Position numbers and translations under genes: made by a program
The notes under the pieces: generated by a model
What the model was told of the DNA's origin: nothing
Databases searched by the model: none
Seen by the model: only the letters and a program-made list of their open reading frames with translations
DNA from: Cristatella mucedo
Lineage: Eukaryota > Bryozoa > Phylactolaemata > Cristatellidae
NCBI GenBank assembly: GCA_009760855.2
Contig: WPIO01000064.1
Coordinates: 1,875,501-1,939,500, forward strand
Length of the DNA: 64,000 nucleotides
Reading direction: 5' to 3'
Part shown: positions 21,740 through 32,400 of the stretch, piece by piece
Layout of the letters: each line of letters starts with the position of its first letter
Position numbering within the stretch: position 1 is the first letter of the stretch

Positions 21740-21795
21740 CGCGCGCGTGTGTGTGTGCGCGCGCGCGTGTGTGTGTATGTGTGTGTGTGTGTAAA
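21692..21795. repeat. (TG)n/(CG)n microsatellite
   Basis: Alternating TG with two blocks of CG dinucleotides, located at the 5' truncation point of the LINE-A copy. This is purine-pyrimidine alternating DNA of the kind that can adopt Z form (known property of such sequence). Confidence 0.95.
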
Positions 21796-22084
21796 TGCGA
21801 TCTCGCTCAAGCTTCTATTTTGCTTCAGCCTCGATCTCGCTTCTCTCCCCTGTGGATAGATTCTTCGGCTGGTCCTCCCACAAATGTTACTTACTTTTCC
21901 AAAATAAGCAAGACGGTATCTTGTTTGGGCATCCAATCCAGAGACAGCATTTCAAAACTGGTGCAAATATTTTTTTCCCTGTAGTCCGGTGGTTCTATTC
22001 TGTTCTACAGCTGACGGTTCCTTTCTCTTCTCACTCGGAGCGACGGTCAGACGGGGCGAGCGGGCCGTTCGACGTGAAGCCTGA

Positions 22085-22425
22085 CTAGAGAGTACTCCGG
22101 GTAAGCAGGCCTGAGCCAGAGAATGGAGGGACCTAAAAGAGAGAGCGACAAAGCCTTGACGTCGATGCACTCCCTGATGGAAAGCCAGTGCAGGTCGGCG
22201 AGAAGCCGTGCAACGTGGCGGCTGCAGCGTTCACATCAGCCGAGCCTAACAGCTGAGTTCTTCACCAACTAGAAGCCTCGTACTAGGCGGGCAGGAAGAT
22301 CTGTGTTTCCCCCTGTCGAGACTCGACGTTACGAATGCATGAGCCAGCTTGGCTATCTTTAAATAAACTGTCACACCATAATAATAATTACGAAAATAGT
22401 AATGCATTTGATATAGCGCCCACAG

Positions 22426-22469
<44 letters not shown>

Positions 22470-23050
22470 GTACTTTACATTTGCTGCAAAGGAAGAACGG
22501 TGGCGATGGTATTTAGTTGAAAGTTGGCAAACTTAGCAACTGATGTGGTCACCAAATTGAAGTTCGCTTGGCAGAGGACACTGATTGCGTCCGGATGCTA
22601 CAAGAGATATCTATTTCGAAGGTTAGACTAGACTCTCTCATTTCTGAGTAACGTTAGATTTGCCCGAAACTAGTAACACGGAAGTTTAAATTATGAAAGT
22701 TATTGTCATTCGTGTACGAATGTCGGTAATACAAGCTGCCCGTGAGTTTAAAAGAGTTCGATTTGTTGGTGGGCAAGAGGGAACGAAGCGCAGGTACAGA
22801 TGTGCTTTGGTTGCAAACAAATAAAAGCCGAGATTGTACTCGGCGATTAAGTAGGCAAGAGGTAGACGATAAGCTGCGAAAAGCAATTGACTAAGCAGAT
22901 TGCGGTGCACCCCACAATATAAAGGCTCAGCGGGTGACTGTTGCCCATTGGAATTGAGCTGTGAAATTTTCAGTGAGATAGGACCTATGCTACTGCACTT
23001 TAGAGCGAGTGATACCCCGGCGAGAGGGCAGGCGCAAGGCATCAGAAAAC
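22085..23050 (-). mobile_element. Old LINE-A copies, heavily decayed, with an inserted tail
   Basis: 22085-22370 matches the C-terminal coding region of LINE-A on the minus strand. 22380-22497 is a LINE-A 3' tail whose hairpin region has expanded into a (CT)n run (22430-22468). 22505-23050 matches the central RT region (cognates of YADD-region and FLKLNDD segments). There are many stops and frameshifts. Confidence 0.75.
22430..22468. repeat. (CT)n microsatellite grown inside a LINE-A tail
   Basis: The normal tail reads TCTCTTTCTAGGCG. Here it is replaced by about 19 CT units before TACGTACTTTACATTTGCTG. Confidence 0.85.
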
Positions 23051-23580
23051 ACACAGGTATTGACGTGCACTGGCCGCCGCCCCCATCCATCCGGCAGCGT
23101 ACTGACTTAAAGGTTGAATCACTCAATTTTAAGTCTCGTCATTCTCTTGCACCGGCGTATCTATCCCAAACTGCCTCGCGATCGGGCATTGCTCCAACCG
23201 CTCTTCTGACTCAAGTTGCATAACTACGTCTCTAACCACACTCAAATCCTTTGGAGACTCCACCTTTAGTTCACGTGCTCCCAAAGCCTAGAACTCGCTA
23301 CCGACTGACTTCACGACATTCTCCGACTTAATGACACATACATTTAAAACTAAAACGCCCCGTTCTTCTCAGCATTGGCTGTGACCGTGTGAATTTTCCT
23401 GTGTGCCTTTGCGTGTTTAACTATGTGCATATTAACACTAACCAATTGACGTGCTTCCTTTACGGCAAAGTGAAAGCTGTCTGGAAAGAGCGCGTTCTCT
23501 TAAAGTGCGATATGCGTGCCTTATTATTATTCCTACTATTATTATTATTGCCACTGTCATCATTAACTCACAAACTTTCT
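23050..23580 (+). mobile_element. LINE-A fragment, plus strand, decayed
   Basis: Contains cognates of DLHWLP..QRTDLKVESLNF, HSLAPAYLSQ and SSRAPKA, followed by a decayed 3' UTR and (ATT)n near 23525-23548. It faces the preceding minus-strand copy. Confidence 0.7.
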
Positions 23581-23604
23581 AACCGAATATACGAAAAGAC
23601 CGGG

Positions 23605-24672
23605 TTATAATAATAAAAATAATAATTCACTTGATAAAGCGCCCTCAGAGAACTTAATCTCTCTCTAGGCGCTTTACATTTGCTGCAAAGTGAAATACAA
23701 TTGAATGGTAAGTCAAATCATGCTTGAAAAACAAACAAAATGAATAATATGGTTAGGGGTGACATGCACAGGGTCAGCATGCAAATGTGGTTAGTGGCAG
23801 CATGCACAGTGTCAGCACGCATAAGCACGTGAAGGACGAATCACAGGGACCCACTAAATGCTGTCCTAAATAGGTGTATTTTTAGGTTCCTTTTGGGGGA
23901 TGTTCTGACGCAGGTCGGGATGGAGTTCCAGGCTGTGGGAGCATACGAACTAAATGCACGGTCTCCAAAGGATTTAAGGTTTGTACGAGGTATTTCTAGA
24001 CTGTTGGATTCGGAAAAGCGGGTGGTACGATGCTTGGCCTGATGGGGTAGTATATCTGACAGATAGGCTGGAGCCATAGAATGAAGGGACCTAAAAGTGA
24101 GCGACAAAACCTTGAAGTCAATCCGTTGCTTGACTGGTAGCCAGTGCAGGTCGGCGAGAAGTGGAGTAATGTGGCAACTGCGACGCTCACGACAGACAAG
24201 TCTAACTGCCGAGTTTTGCACCAGCTGCAATCGCCTGATCGCACATGCTGGTAGGCCAGTAAGCAGTGAGTTGCAGAAGTCGAGACGGGATGTCACGAAT
24301 GCATGGACCAACTTAGATGTGGTATCTTTATCTAAACAAGCCCGAATTTTAGCAATGTTATGAAGCTGAAAATAGGCGGATTTGACTGTGGAGCTGATAT
24401 GGTCGTCTAACGAGAGGTCGCTTTGGAATATGACACCTAGATTTCGAGCTGATTCAACTGGAGATATGGTGGCAGAGCCAATTTTGAGCGTCAGCCTTTC
24501 CAATCTCTGAATGATACTGGGTTTTCCTATAACAAGTAAGTTAGTTTTATCATCGTTTAGTTTTAGAAAATTTGCTGCCATCCATGTGCGGATGTCATCA
24601 ATTCATGCAGCTAGTGAGTTTAGAGAATTTGAGGTGCTCGAAGGCTGGGAGGGATCAAAGCAAAGGTACAAC
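23605..24672 (-). mobile_element. LINE-A, 5'-truncated, 247-codon frame
   Basis: (AAT)n, hairpin and 3' UTR, then a minus-strand frame 23841-24581 from MAANFLKLNDDKTNLLVIGK to [10 protein letters not shown]. It is highly similar to the copies at 20.4 and 49.3 kb. A small deletion near 23893 removes several residues before KRNLKIHLF. It lacks the YADD part. Confidence 0.92.
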
Positions 24673-25410
24673 GGTTGATGAGGCGACGCAGTGAATTAAC
24701 AAGATACGTCGCCATCGCGATTGTTGCTATATAAGTGTGTTGGAAGGTTGCTCTTCCTCGTATTGTGTGCAATAATGATGTTCCATTTTTTAGACCGTCT
24801 CATTTATCTCACGAGGTGGGGTTGAAACTTTTGACCGAGTGAAGTGCTGATAACTTGATCGGCAGGAAAGCCAATGGTTCAGACGGGCATTAGGAAGCCC
24901 GGCTGTCAGCGATGAAGATACGTCAAGACAGCTGTAACGAAATCTGCGAAGGATTCTTTAAAATTGCTTGGTATTAATATCTGTTAACGAGGTGGGAAAT
25001 CTGGAAGTAAGCGCCTCTACCCTAGACGGTTACGTTAGAATTGTATTTTGATCGAGGATCGATCGAGGATCGATCGCCCTTAATTTACGGAGGGGAACAC
25101 CAGTGAAAAATGTGCGCACGACAATTAGCTGTTGGATTGTGGCAGTGCTTGAGATAATTGGCCGACGGCTCTCTTCTTCGTACACTCTTACTCGCTTTTC
25201 ACGTCGACTAGCGAAGCTCGCGTCTCCGTTTAATCGACGTCTGCTGCCACCACCGCCGCCGGAAAGCGACCGCGAACGAAGCTGAAAGCGACCACGAACG
25301 AAGCTGAGTGCGCATCGTACGCAGGTGCCAGCACCGTGACGGAGGAGCAGGAATACTTCCGGATGACGATAGAATGCACTCGCTGGCTAACGCACAGCGG
25401 GCTGCATAGT
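24673..25410. other. Unique sequence, no gene seen
   Basis: Mixed composition with only short open frames. A small direct duplication GATCGAGGATCGATCGAGG occurs near 25051-25070. Confidence 0.45.
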
Positions 25411-25411
25411 C

Positions 25412-25596
25412 CGCCGTGGTGGTACACTAGGTAAGGCGGTTGCTTTCACGACCTCGGTCCCGAGATCGTGGGTTCGATTCCTGCAGTGGGTGATTCTTTA
25501 TTGCCACTGCAAGCGGTGGCGATAGCCGTAAAGGCTCTTCTGTCGCTCTACAAAAAGAGGTTGCTAAATCAGCTAGGATTGATTGATTGATTGCAT
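25412..25596 (+). mobile_element. SINE-A, full length
   Basis: Head GGTACACTAGGTAAGGCGG, B box GTGGGTTCGATTCCTGCAG, the standard body and the tail TTGCTAAATCAGCTAGGATT followed by GATT units. Confidence 0.93.
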
Positions 25597-26787
25597 CCTG
25601 CCGCTGCCGGGCAACGGCTTAGATAGGTGTTGAACGATAGAAACGGAGCGATAAGTCTGTGCGTGGGATTCTTAAAAAAAAACCGCGAAGCTGCGTTCGC
25701 ACCGATCCCGAGATCGAAGCGGACGACGCTGCTGGCTAAATGATGCCTCTGCCTCAGACGGCGCTTAACGCGGCTCGCTGAACGCCATCGCTCGGTCGCT
25801 GTCTGCTCTCGGCCATCGGCGTCCTCCTAGCGTAGCGTCATTTTGGGACGACCCGTTTTCCCTCAAATTCTCGCTCGTGGCAGCTTTGCTGCACGCTGCG
25901 GCAGACCGAAGACCTGCCGACGGCGTGTATGGCCTCCCTCGACCGAGCGCGGTCGGTCGCCGCTTCGGCGGCTTCCGAAGCCACCGCACACACGGAGCGT
26001 TTACAGCAGCAGCAGCTCGGAGCAAAATGGCGACTGGCTAGGGAGACGCGTGCAGGAATTTTGAAGCGGGGGAACTCGGTGGCCGTCGCGCGAAAGGCGA
26101 CGCCGACCTACTCGGCTGCCGGTGCGTCCGAGGCTTCGAACGATCGTCGGAGCTCGACGATCGTGCGAAGCCTCGAAGCAGGAACTGGGGTCGGGGCGTG
26201 GGGGACTTTGGTTCCCTTTCGTCGGCGTCGTTCGCTGGTCACTACTCCTTCGCGTCTGAAGTGCCTCGGCGGCTGCGAGCGGAGCAGTCGGTTGTTTACC
26301 AATCGCACCTCAACTGCCGAGGCTCGCTGAATTATGATGACAGGTACGGTGCTGAACAACTGGTCTCTGACCGCTGAGCGGGTGGTGCTGCAGCGGTCGC
26401 GTGAGTGATGGGGGGGCCGAAATTCCTAAAAGTCGAGCAGAGCTATGCAGAGTGGTGGCCGCATTGGGTCTCCACCGCACAGCGAGGATCGTCCCGTCGA
26501 GGACGCAGACGCAGCTGCCGCCGCTAATCGTTGGTTTTTTTCGGTGATTCACCAGCAGAGAAAAAGGGCGTCGTGCGAAAGGAAAACGGCTGCGACGAAG
26601 AGCCCGCAGCGGCGAAGCATAAAAAAGAAGCAGCGGCAAGCTGCGGCAGCTTAACTATTGCGATTTAGATTAGCCCGATCGATAGCGGGTGGCCGCAAGA
26701 GACGACCTGGTTTTACCATCTCCTGCAGGCGAGCGTGCGTCCGCATCGTCGAGCGCCGCCTAGCGTCCGTCTCCGCTAGCTCTAGGC
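25597..26787. other. GC-rich unique region, no supported gene
   Basis: CpG-rich with several open frames and no recognisable domain. It contains a long near-perfect hairpin at 26129-26175. Confidence 0.45.
26129..26175. repeat. Near-perfect 21-bp inverted repeat with 5-base loop
   Basis: Left arm 26129-26149 and right arm 26155-26175 are complementary except for one position, around the loop GAGCT. Confidence 0.85.
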
Positions 26788-26983
26788 CAGTGGTTCTCAA
26801 CCTTCCTAATGCGGCGACCCTTTAATACAGTAGTCCCTCGTGGAGTGGCGACCCTCCAACCATAAAACTATTGCGTGCGAAATGTGGAAATTCGTGCTTT
26901 CCGGTGGTCTTAGGCGACCCCTGCGAAAGGTCGTTCGACCCCCAAAGGGGTCGAGCGACCCACACGGGTTGAGGACCGCTCCT
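26788..26983 (+). mobile_element. hAT-type MITE, SPIN/Charlie-like (copy 1)
   Basis: Starts CAGTGGTTCTCAACCTTCCT and ends with the degraded complement GGTTGAGGACCGCTC, i.e. about 15-bp terminal inverted repeats. Internal blocks are GCGACCCTTTAATACAG, CAACCATAAAACTATTG, CGGTGGTCTTAGGCGACCC and CCCCAAAGGGGTCG. Length (about 196 bp), ends and internal motifs resemble the non-autonomous SPIN/Charlie hAT elements of tetrapods. The flanks CTCTAGGC and GTGTAGGC look like a degraded 8-bp target duplication. There is no transposase. Confidence 0.85.
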
Positions 26984-27274
26984 GTGTAGGCGCTCTGCGC
27001 CTTCGGGTCTTCGCCTCGCATCCGGTTCCGATGCGGCTCCTGCCTGCGGCTCGGCTTTGCATCGCCTTTCGCAGGCGCTTTGGCGAGCGCCAGGCGCGAT
27101 GCACTGCCACACACCCCGGGCGACAGCTGACGACGACGGACGGAGAAGCGGAAGCGCTCGTCGTCCTTTCCTTCGGAGAGATGATCAGCAGATCAAATCT
27201 GCGAGCCTGCAATCGATCGATCTGTGCACGGCCTCGATCGTTAGTTAGCGAGGCGAGCGCTATGGTGGGGGGGG

Positions 27275-27447
27275 GGGGTCGCGACCCCTTTGGTGGTCGA
27301 ACCACCTTTTCACAGGGGTCGCCTATGACCGTCGGAGAACACGCATTTCCACATTTCGCACGTGCACAATAATTTAACGGTTGGGTGTCGCCACTAAACG
27401 AGGAACTGCATTAAAGGGTCTCGGCATGAGGAAGGCTGAGAACCAGA
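27275..27447 (-). mobile_element. hAT-type MITE, SPIN/Charlie-like (copy 2)
   Basis: The minus-strand copy of the same family: GGTCGCGACCCCTTTGGTGG, TTCACAGGGGTCGCCTATGA, CCGTCGGAGAACACGC, TTAACGGTTGGGTGTCGCC, CTGCATTAAAGGGTCTCGGC and GAGGAAGGCTGAGAACC. The left terminal repeat is replaced by a G-run (about 27265-27277). It lies 290 bp from copy 1 in inverted orientation. Confidence 0.85.
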
Positions 27448-27890
27448 GAAGCCCTAGAGGAAGCGCACGAGCACGTCGCACGCCGCAATGAGTTCGAGCC
27501 AGGCGATCGTACTTTGGGCTTTGCAGTGGCGAGTTAAAAAACTACACTTTTTCTAAAAAAAAAAAATATTACGGGATCTCTATTGCCGCCGAGCTCTGCC
27601 GCCGTCCAAACGGCTAGGCGGCGGCACGGGTGCTGGCGGACCTCGGCGAACTAATGGCCATAGCAACCTGCTTCCTGCCTCCCGAATCCCGAGAGTGCTG
27701 CAGCGCTGAGACTAGATAAGGATAGATGAGGCGGCGACCGGGCGTGACCGTGAGGCGGCACGCGGGGGCCCGATGCGAACGCAGCCAGCCAGCGTGCCGT
27801 GGAGGCAGCGCTGGCGGGTGAGCGTCGAGGCTACGTTCGCAGAGCCGACAAAACGCCCGTGGAGGGAGCGAAGGAGGCGACGGCCTTGGG
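27448..27890. other. Unique GC-rich sequence, no gene seen
   Basis: A decayed SINE-A-like scrap (GAGTTCGAGCCAGGCGATC, TTTGCAGTGGCGA) lies at 27488-27535. Nothing else was recognised. Confidence 0.4.
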
Positions 27891-27892
27891 TT

Positions 27893-28024
27893 CCGGGAAT
27901 GTAACGCATCTCCGTCTGTAACTCCACAAAGCCATAAAGACTATGCGGGTGTTACGCAGGAGAATTTTGTATAGCGCACTCACAGCCTAAGCGGCTTTCG
28001 GTTGCCAACAGACTTAATCCGCTC
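27893..28024 (-). repeat. LINE-B 3' tail
   Basis: Plus-strand blocks ATGTAACGCATCTCCGTCTG, AACTCCACAAAGCCATAAAG, GGGTGTTACGCAGGAGA, TTGTATAGCGCACTCACAGC and CTAAGCGGCTTTCGG match the 3' end of LINE-B at 10590-10690. Confidence 0.85.
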
Positions 28025-29900
28025 CTGCACTTTTGCAACCACGTAGTAATTGAAAGTGCGACTGGAGGCTGAATGGTCAACCGGATGGGGGGGCGCCCGC
28101 GGGAGCGTCTGCAGACAGGGAGCCCATAGCACTAGCGCCTTTCGAGCGAACCGCTGCAGCTTCCGCGAGAGTGGCCGAAGAGAGGAAGTAAGTGGGACGT
28201 CGGGCCCTCGTCTGACCCTGGAATCGATCTCGGAGAAGAGCCACGACGGGACGGCATGACCACCGCACACTCCTTCAGTGGTCCTGCGGCTTCGCAGGCA
28301 AGGTCAAGGTTTGGCGCCCGCTAGCAATAATTCAGGGCGAGGCTCAGCCAACGAACCGAGCCCCGCTTCGCTGCAATCAAAGCCGCAATGCGCCGAGGTG
28401 TTGCAGCCGTGCGAAGCGACGTTCGACCCGCCCCCAGTCGCCTAAGCAAAAGCGACGGCGTCGATCGACGGTTGGAGTTTAGAGCTTTCGCTCTCGCTCA
28501 GCGGTAGGCCATCTAGGTAGGCGCTATGCTCACAGGTTAGAAGGCGCCGTTCGCTGCCTCGAATTTTGACATGCCAACGGACAAGCCGGATCAGAATGAG
28601 CGCATCTATTCGCACCAGCGAATTTCGCTCACGGGAATAGGGCGAGAGTCCGCGGGCTGCAGTTTAAATCGCTTGAAGATGGCCGTTCCAGTTGAATCCC
28701 ATATCGCAGCCGTTAGCGCCGCCGCTGCAGTGTTGTATGCAGAGAACGGTGCAGCTCTGCAGCGACGTTTTCTTATCGGCAGCACATTGAAAATGTGCAC
28801 ACCCAACGTCGCCCCCAGAGTCGTGCCGTCCATCAGAAAAGTCACTCCAGCGGTGCGTAAGCAGGGTGGGGGAGATGGCGAGAGGGACGATCGCAGCGCC
28901 GTGAGTTTCTTCGGATCTCAATTTTTTCCACCGGTCGTTGCTCATATTTAGGACAAAAACCGCAGCTCCGCCACTTTATGATTTCGCAATTGGACACGAA
29001 GAGCAATATATTTAATTAAACAACGAGGCAGCGGCAAATTGCCGCCCACCTAGGCGCAGAGCTGCTCACAGAGCGCCCAACTGAAGGGTCTAAAGCGGAG
29101 GCGGCCACTAGGGCGCGCGGCGGCCCTCGAAGATCACTCCAAGGCATTCAGCTACGGCGGGACAACGGGCTCGCCTGTTTCTTCTTCGCCTACGTCGGCT
29201 GCTGCCTCGCTCGCGCTCGACCGTCGCTTCGCTGTCTGCTCGCCGCCTTCCCGCTCGCTCCCGCTTCGGCTAGCCGCCGGCCGGCCGGCGCGAGCGAGCT
29301 CTCTCGATGGCCAGCTTTTGACGAGCGGCGGCTGCGGCTGATGAGGGCTGCACATGCTCGCTCTCGGAGCAATCGGAAATAGATACTGCAGACGCCGACC
29401 AACGGGCCGGCTTTCAGCGGGCGCATGAAAAAAAAATGGTGCTCCGCGGCCTAAATGAACTGACCATCGGGACGCTCGGGCGTCCCGATGGGACTTCAGT
29501 TGCCGCTGCGAGCAGCTGGGCCCTGCCACTTGTTGCACAGCGGCCGCTGGCCCTTTGATGCCGACATCGTGTTCACCTTGATAGCTTTCGGAGGTGAGTA
29601 ATGGGCGGGGGAGAGAGCAGATGACTGTCTTGCAGACAGCCATCACTCACTATCGCGGCTCGGTATGAGATTGGCGGCCGTGTGTGGCCTACCGCCGCCG
29701 CTGGCGGCGGTCAAGTTAGGCCGGCTGCTGCTGCCTGGAGGTCACGCTGGCCTGGGGGGTCACGCTAGCCAGCTCGTCGTCGCACTGCTACCGCGGTGGG
29801 CGGGCCGAACCACTGCCTGCCAGCCAGCCAGCCAGCGACATCTTCCGACAGCGACTGGGAGCCGTGCCCGTTAAACTGAGGCACGCGGTGTCACCACGTA
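28025..29900. other. GC-rich unique region, no supported gene
   Basis: Open frames occur on both strands (for example 28571-28951 plus and 29152-29646 minus) but I recognise no domain and see no conserved splice pattern. A perfect 12-bp stem hairpin lies at 29464-29491. Confidence 0.45.
29464..29491. repeat. Perfect 12-bp inverted repeat, 4-base loop
   Basis: The arm CCATCGGGACGC, loop TCGG and arm GCGTCCCGATGG pair without a mismatch. Confidence 0.9.
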
Positions 29901-30624
29901 CCCTCAGTTTAAGCTTTCCAATTCCTGAACAAGACTTGATTTTCTCACAGCTAGTAAGCTGGTTGTACCGTCATTGATTTGAGAAAGCTTCCTGCCATCC
30001 GAGTGAAATATCGGCAATACATACAGACAGCAAGTTAACTAACAGAATTTAAGATGCTGGATGGCATGGAGGAGTCAAACGACAGGCGCAGCTGTTAGCT
30101 GTCTGCATAGAAATGCAAGTCTAGATTATGCTTGGCGGTTACATTGGCAAGGGGAAGAGTAGACATCGTGAAAAGAAGTAGACCAAGCACAGAGCCCTGG
30201 GTTATCAAACTTCAAGATTTCTCTGATGACCGCTACCCGTTAACATACAACCTCTTGAGTCTCTGACTGAGATAGGACCAATACCGTTGCAGTGCAGAGC
30301 CGGTAATGCCCAGGTGAGATGAGAAAGGTGCTCGAAAAGGATTTGATGATCAATAGTATAAAACACAGCCAGAAGATCTAGCCATTCAGGCTGAGAGACT
30401 CTACCTAGGTCTGCATTCCTGAGAAGGTTCAGTGGAGTGATTAGTTCTAAAACATGACTGAAACTTACTTGCTAACTTTGAAGTTTCGAGATACGAGTTT
30501 AGCCGGTCTTCCACTACTCATTCTAGTTTCTTAGATATGAAGGGCAGTGGGGAAATTGGGTAGAAGTTGGTCAAGTTCTTCTGTTCTACTGTTGTCTTCT
30601 TAATGAGTACCTAACAGCCTTTTT

Positions 30625-30726
30625 GAAATGCAATGTAATGTTTCTGTACCTGTAACTCCAAAAAGCCGCAAGGAATAAGCGGGTATCACGCGGGAGAGTT
30701 TTCTAAAGCGAACTCAAAGCCTAAGC
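30625..30726 (-). repeat. LINE-B 3' tail
   Basis: Plus-strand blocks TGCAATGTAATG, CTGTAACTCCAAAAAGCCG, GCGGGTATCACGCGGGAGAG and CTCAAAGCCTAAGCGG match the LINE-B 3' end. It is followed directly by SINE-A. Confidence 0.8.
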
Positions 30727-30892
30727 GGTAAGGCAGTAGCTCTTCACGACCGAGGTCGTGGGTTCAAATCCTGCAGTGGGCAATCCTTTATTGCCAACTG
30801 CAAGTGGTGGTAATAGCCGTTAAGGCTTTTCTGTCACTCTAAAAATGAGGCTATTAAACCAGATAATTGTATTATTATTATTATATTTATTG
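30724..30892 (+). mobile_element. SINE-A
   Basis: GGTAAGGCAGTAGCTC, the B box GTGGGTTCAAATCCTGCAG, the SINE-A body, and the tail GAGGCTATTAAACCAGATAA followed by (TTA)n. Confidence 0.88.
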
Positions 30893-31624
30893 GCGGCTTT
30901 CAGTAAATATTCATTATATTGGTTGTGCCGGGCAGCGGCAAATTTAAGAATGGACATGGAATGAATGAACAATGGAGGAGCCGCAAGGTGTGGAGGGAGA
31001 GGAGTCAGGTGGTAATTTACCCTAGGGATCAGGCCTCACCGATCGTATCTAATTTGCTAGCATAGAAGCTAGAGAAGCGATCTGCTAGCTTGCCAAAAGG
31101 ATCACTAGGTAAGGTACAGATCTGGGAGAGGTTAACGAGATGGTTGATAGAAGGCATAAGCATTTTGGGATTGTGCATCTGCAATTGGACAATGTTTTCA
31201 CAGAAGCAGGACTTGACCTTTGCTAGGGTCGACTGGTATCTAAAGTAGTAATTGTATGCCAGTCGATAGACAGTCAGACCTGATCTTGTGTATGCTCTCT
31301 CAAGCTTGTGCTAAGTGCAGCTAGGTCAGGTCGGACGGGTGATTGAGCAGCAGGGGCGAAGAAGATGTTCTTAAGCAAAAAGCATCAATATTAAGGATCT
31401 TAAGCTTTTGCGGTTGGTTTGCATATGATTCTGGATACCACGGAGGGCAAATATTGCAGACTGAATGAAATCCTTGTGCAGGCAGTCGTGCAGAATTTAG
31501 TAGTAATAGGAGCCAAGTGGTCACAATATGTTGTCACTGTCGTATGGCCCAGGTCCTTATAGATTAACTCACAGCTATAAAAATAGGGTGCTTGTTGAGG
31601 CACATATTGTGGCAGTTCAGTAGA

Positions 31625-32222
31625 TAATAATAATAATAATAATAGTGATTCCCTTTCTAGGCACTCTACATGCACTGTAAAGGATGCACGTCAATTAGTT
31701 AGTGACAATATACACAATCTCAGCATGAACATGCAAAACAAGGACAATTCACACGGACGAAGGGAGAATTTTGAGGAACAGGTGGGCTTTTATACTTTTT
31801 TTTTTAATGTTTGCCCAGTCAAGAAATATCGTGATGTCAGTCGAAAGTGAGCTCCAAGCTTTAAGAGCACAGAATCTGGAGGCATGGCCTCCAAAGGATT
31901 TGAAATTTGTTACAGGACAGCCATACAACCCAACAGTACTATTGGATGCCTGGTTAGAAGCTATTTCCGATAGGTAGGCCAGAGCAAGAGAATGAAAAGA
32001 CCTAAAAGTGAGGGATGAGCCTTGAAGTCGAGATCAGTACAGAATGTTACGAAGTACAAGTGGTTAGCATAGCAGATGCAATGCTCAGGAGACACGCCTA
32101 GCTTCAGAGTATTGCATCAACTGTGAGCCTGTTATTGTACAGGCAGGAATACGTGCAAGTAGGTAGTTACAGAGGTCAGGCCGCGATGTCACAAATGCAT
32201 GGACCAGCTTCGTTGTGGTACT
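31625..32222 (-). mobile_element. LINE-A, decayed 3' portion
   Basis: (AAT)n, a degraded hairpin (CCCTTTCTAGGCACTCTAC), 3' UTR and then C-terminal coding cognates on the minus strand up to GGACCAGCTTCGTTGTGG. The UTR is clearly more diverged than in the 20, 24 and 49 kb copies. Confidence 0.75.
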
Positions 32223-32224
32223 GA

Positions 32225-32400
32225 TGCTGCCACCACTAAAGCAGCAGCAGCAACAGCAGCTGTTGCTTCCGAAGCCATTGCCGATGCCACCACTGCGACC
32301 AACACCATTGCTAATGCTGCCCGAACCACGGCAGCTGCTGCTGCCGGAACAGCTGCTACTGCCACCAGAGAGGCACCCAGGACTGCAGCCTCTTCCATTC
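32225..32400. repeat. Imperfect GCN trinucleotide region
   Basis: A stretch of GCAGCA, GCTGCT and GCCACC units that opens all frames (poly-Gln, poly-Ala, poly-Ser). It starts where the LINE-A copy is truncated. There is no evidence that it is translated. Confidence 0.65.

Larger units (their letters stand above)
29905..31620 (-). mobile_element. LINE-A-related element, old, split by later insertions
   Basis: The minus strand carries the RT region at 29905-30600 (cognates of the FLKLND, YADD-region and SLLVLLD segments, now full of stops). After an interruption at 30620-30892 the upstream linker continues at 30893-31620, for example SGLTVYRLAYNYYFRYQSTL, DPFGKLADRFSSFYASKLD and AYxDLGHTTVTTYCDHLAP-type residues typical of the L2 segment between endonuclease and RT. 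It is decayed and non-coding. Confidence 0.75.

Noticed and set aside
26129-26175. microRNA precursor call for the 21-bp hairpin
   Set aside because: The total length of 47 bases and near-perfect arms are atypical of animal pre-miRNAs. Kept only as an inverted repeat.
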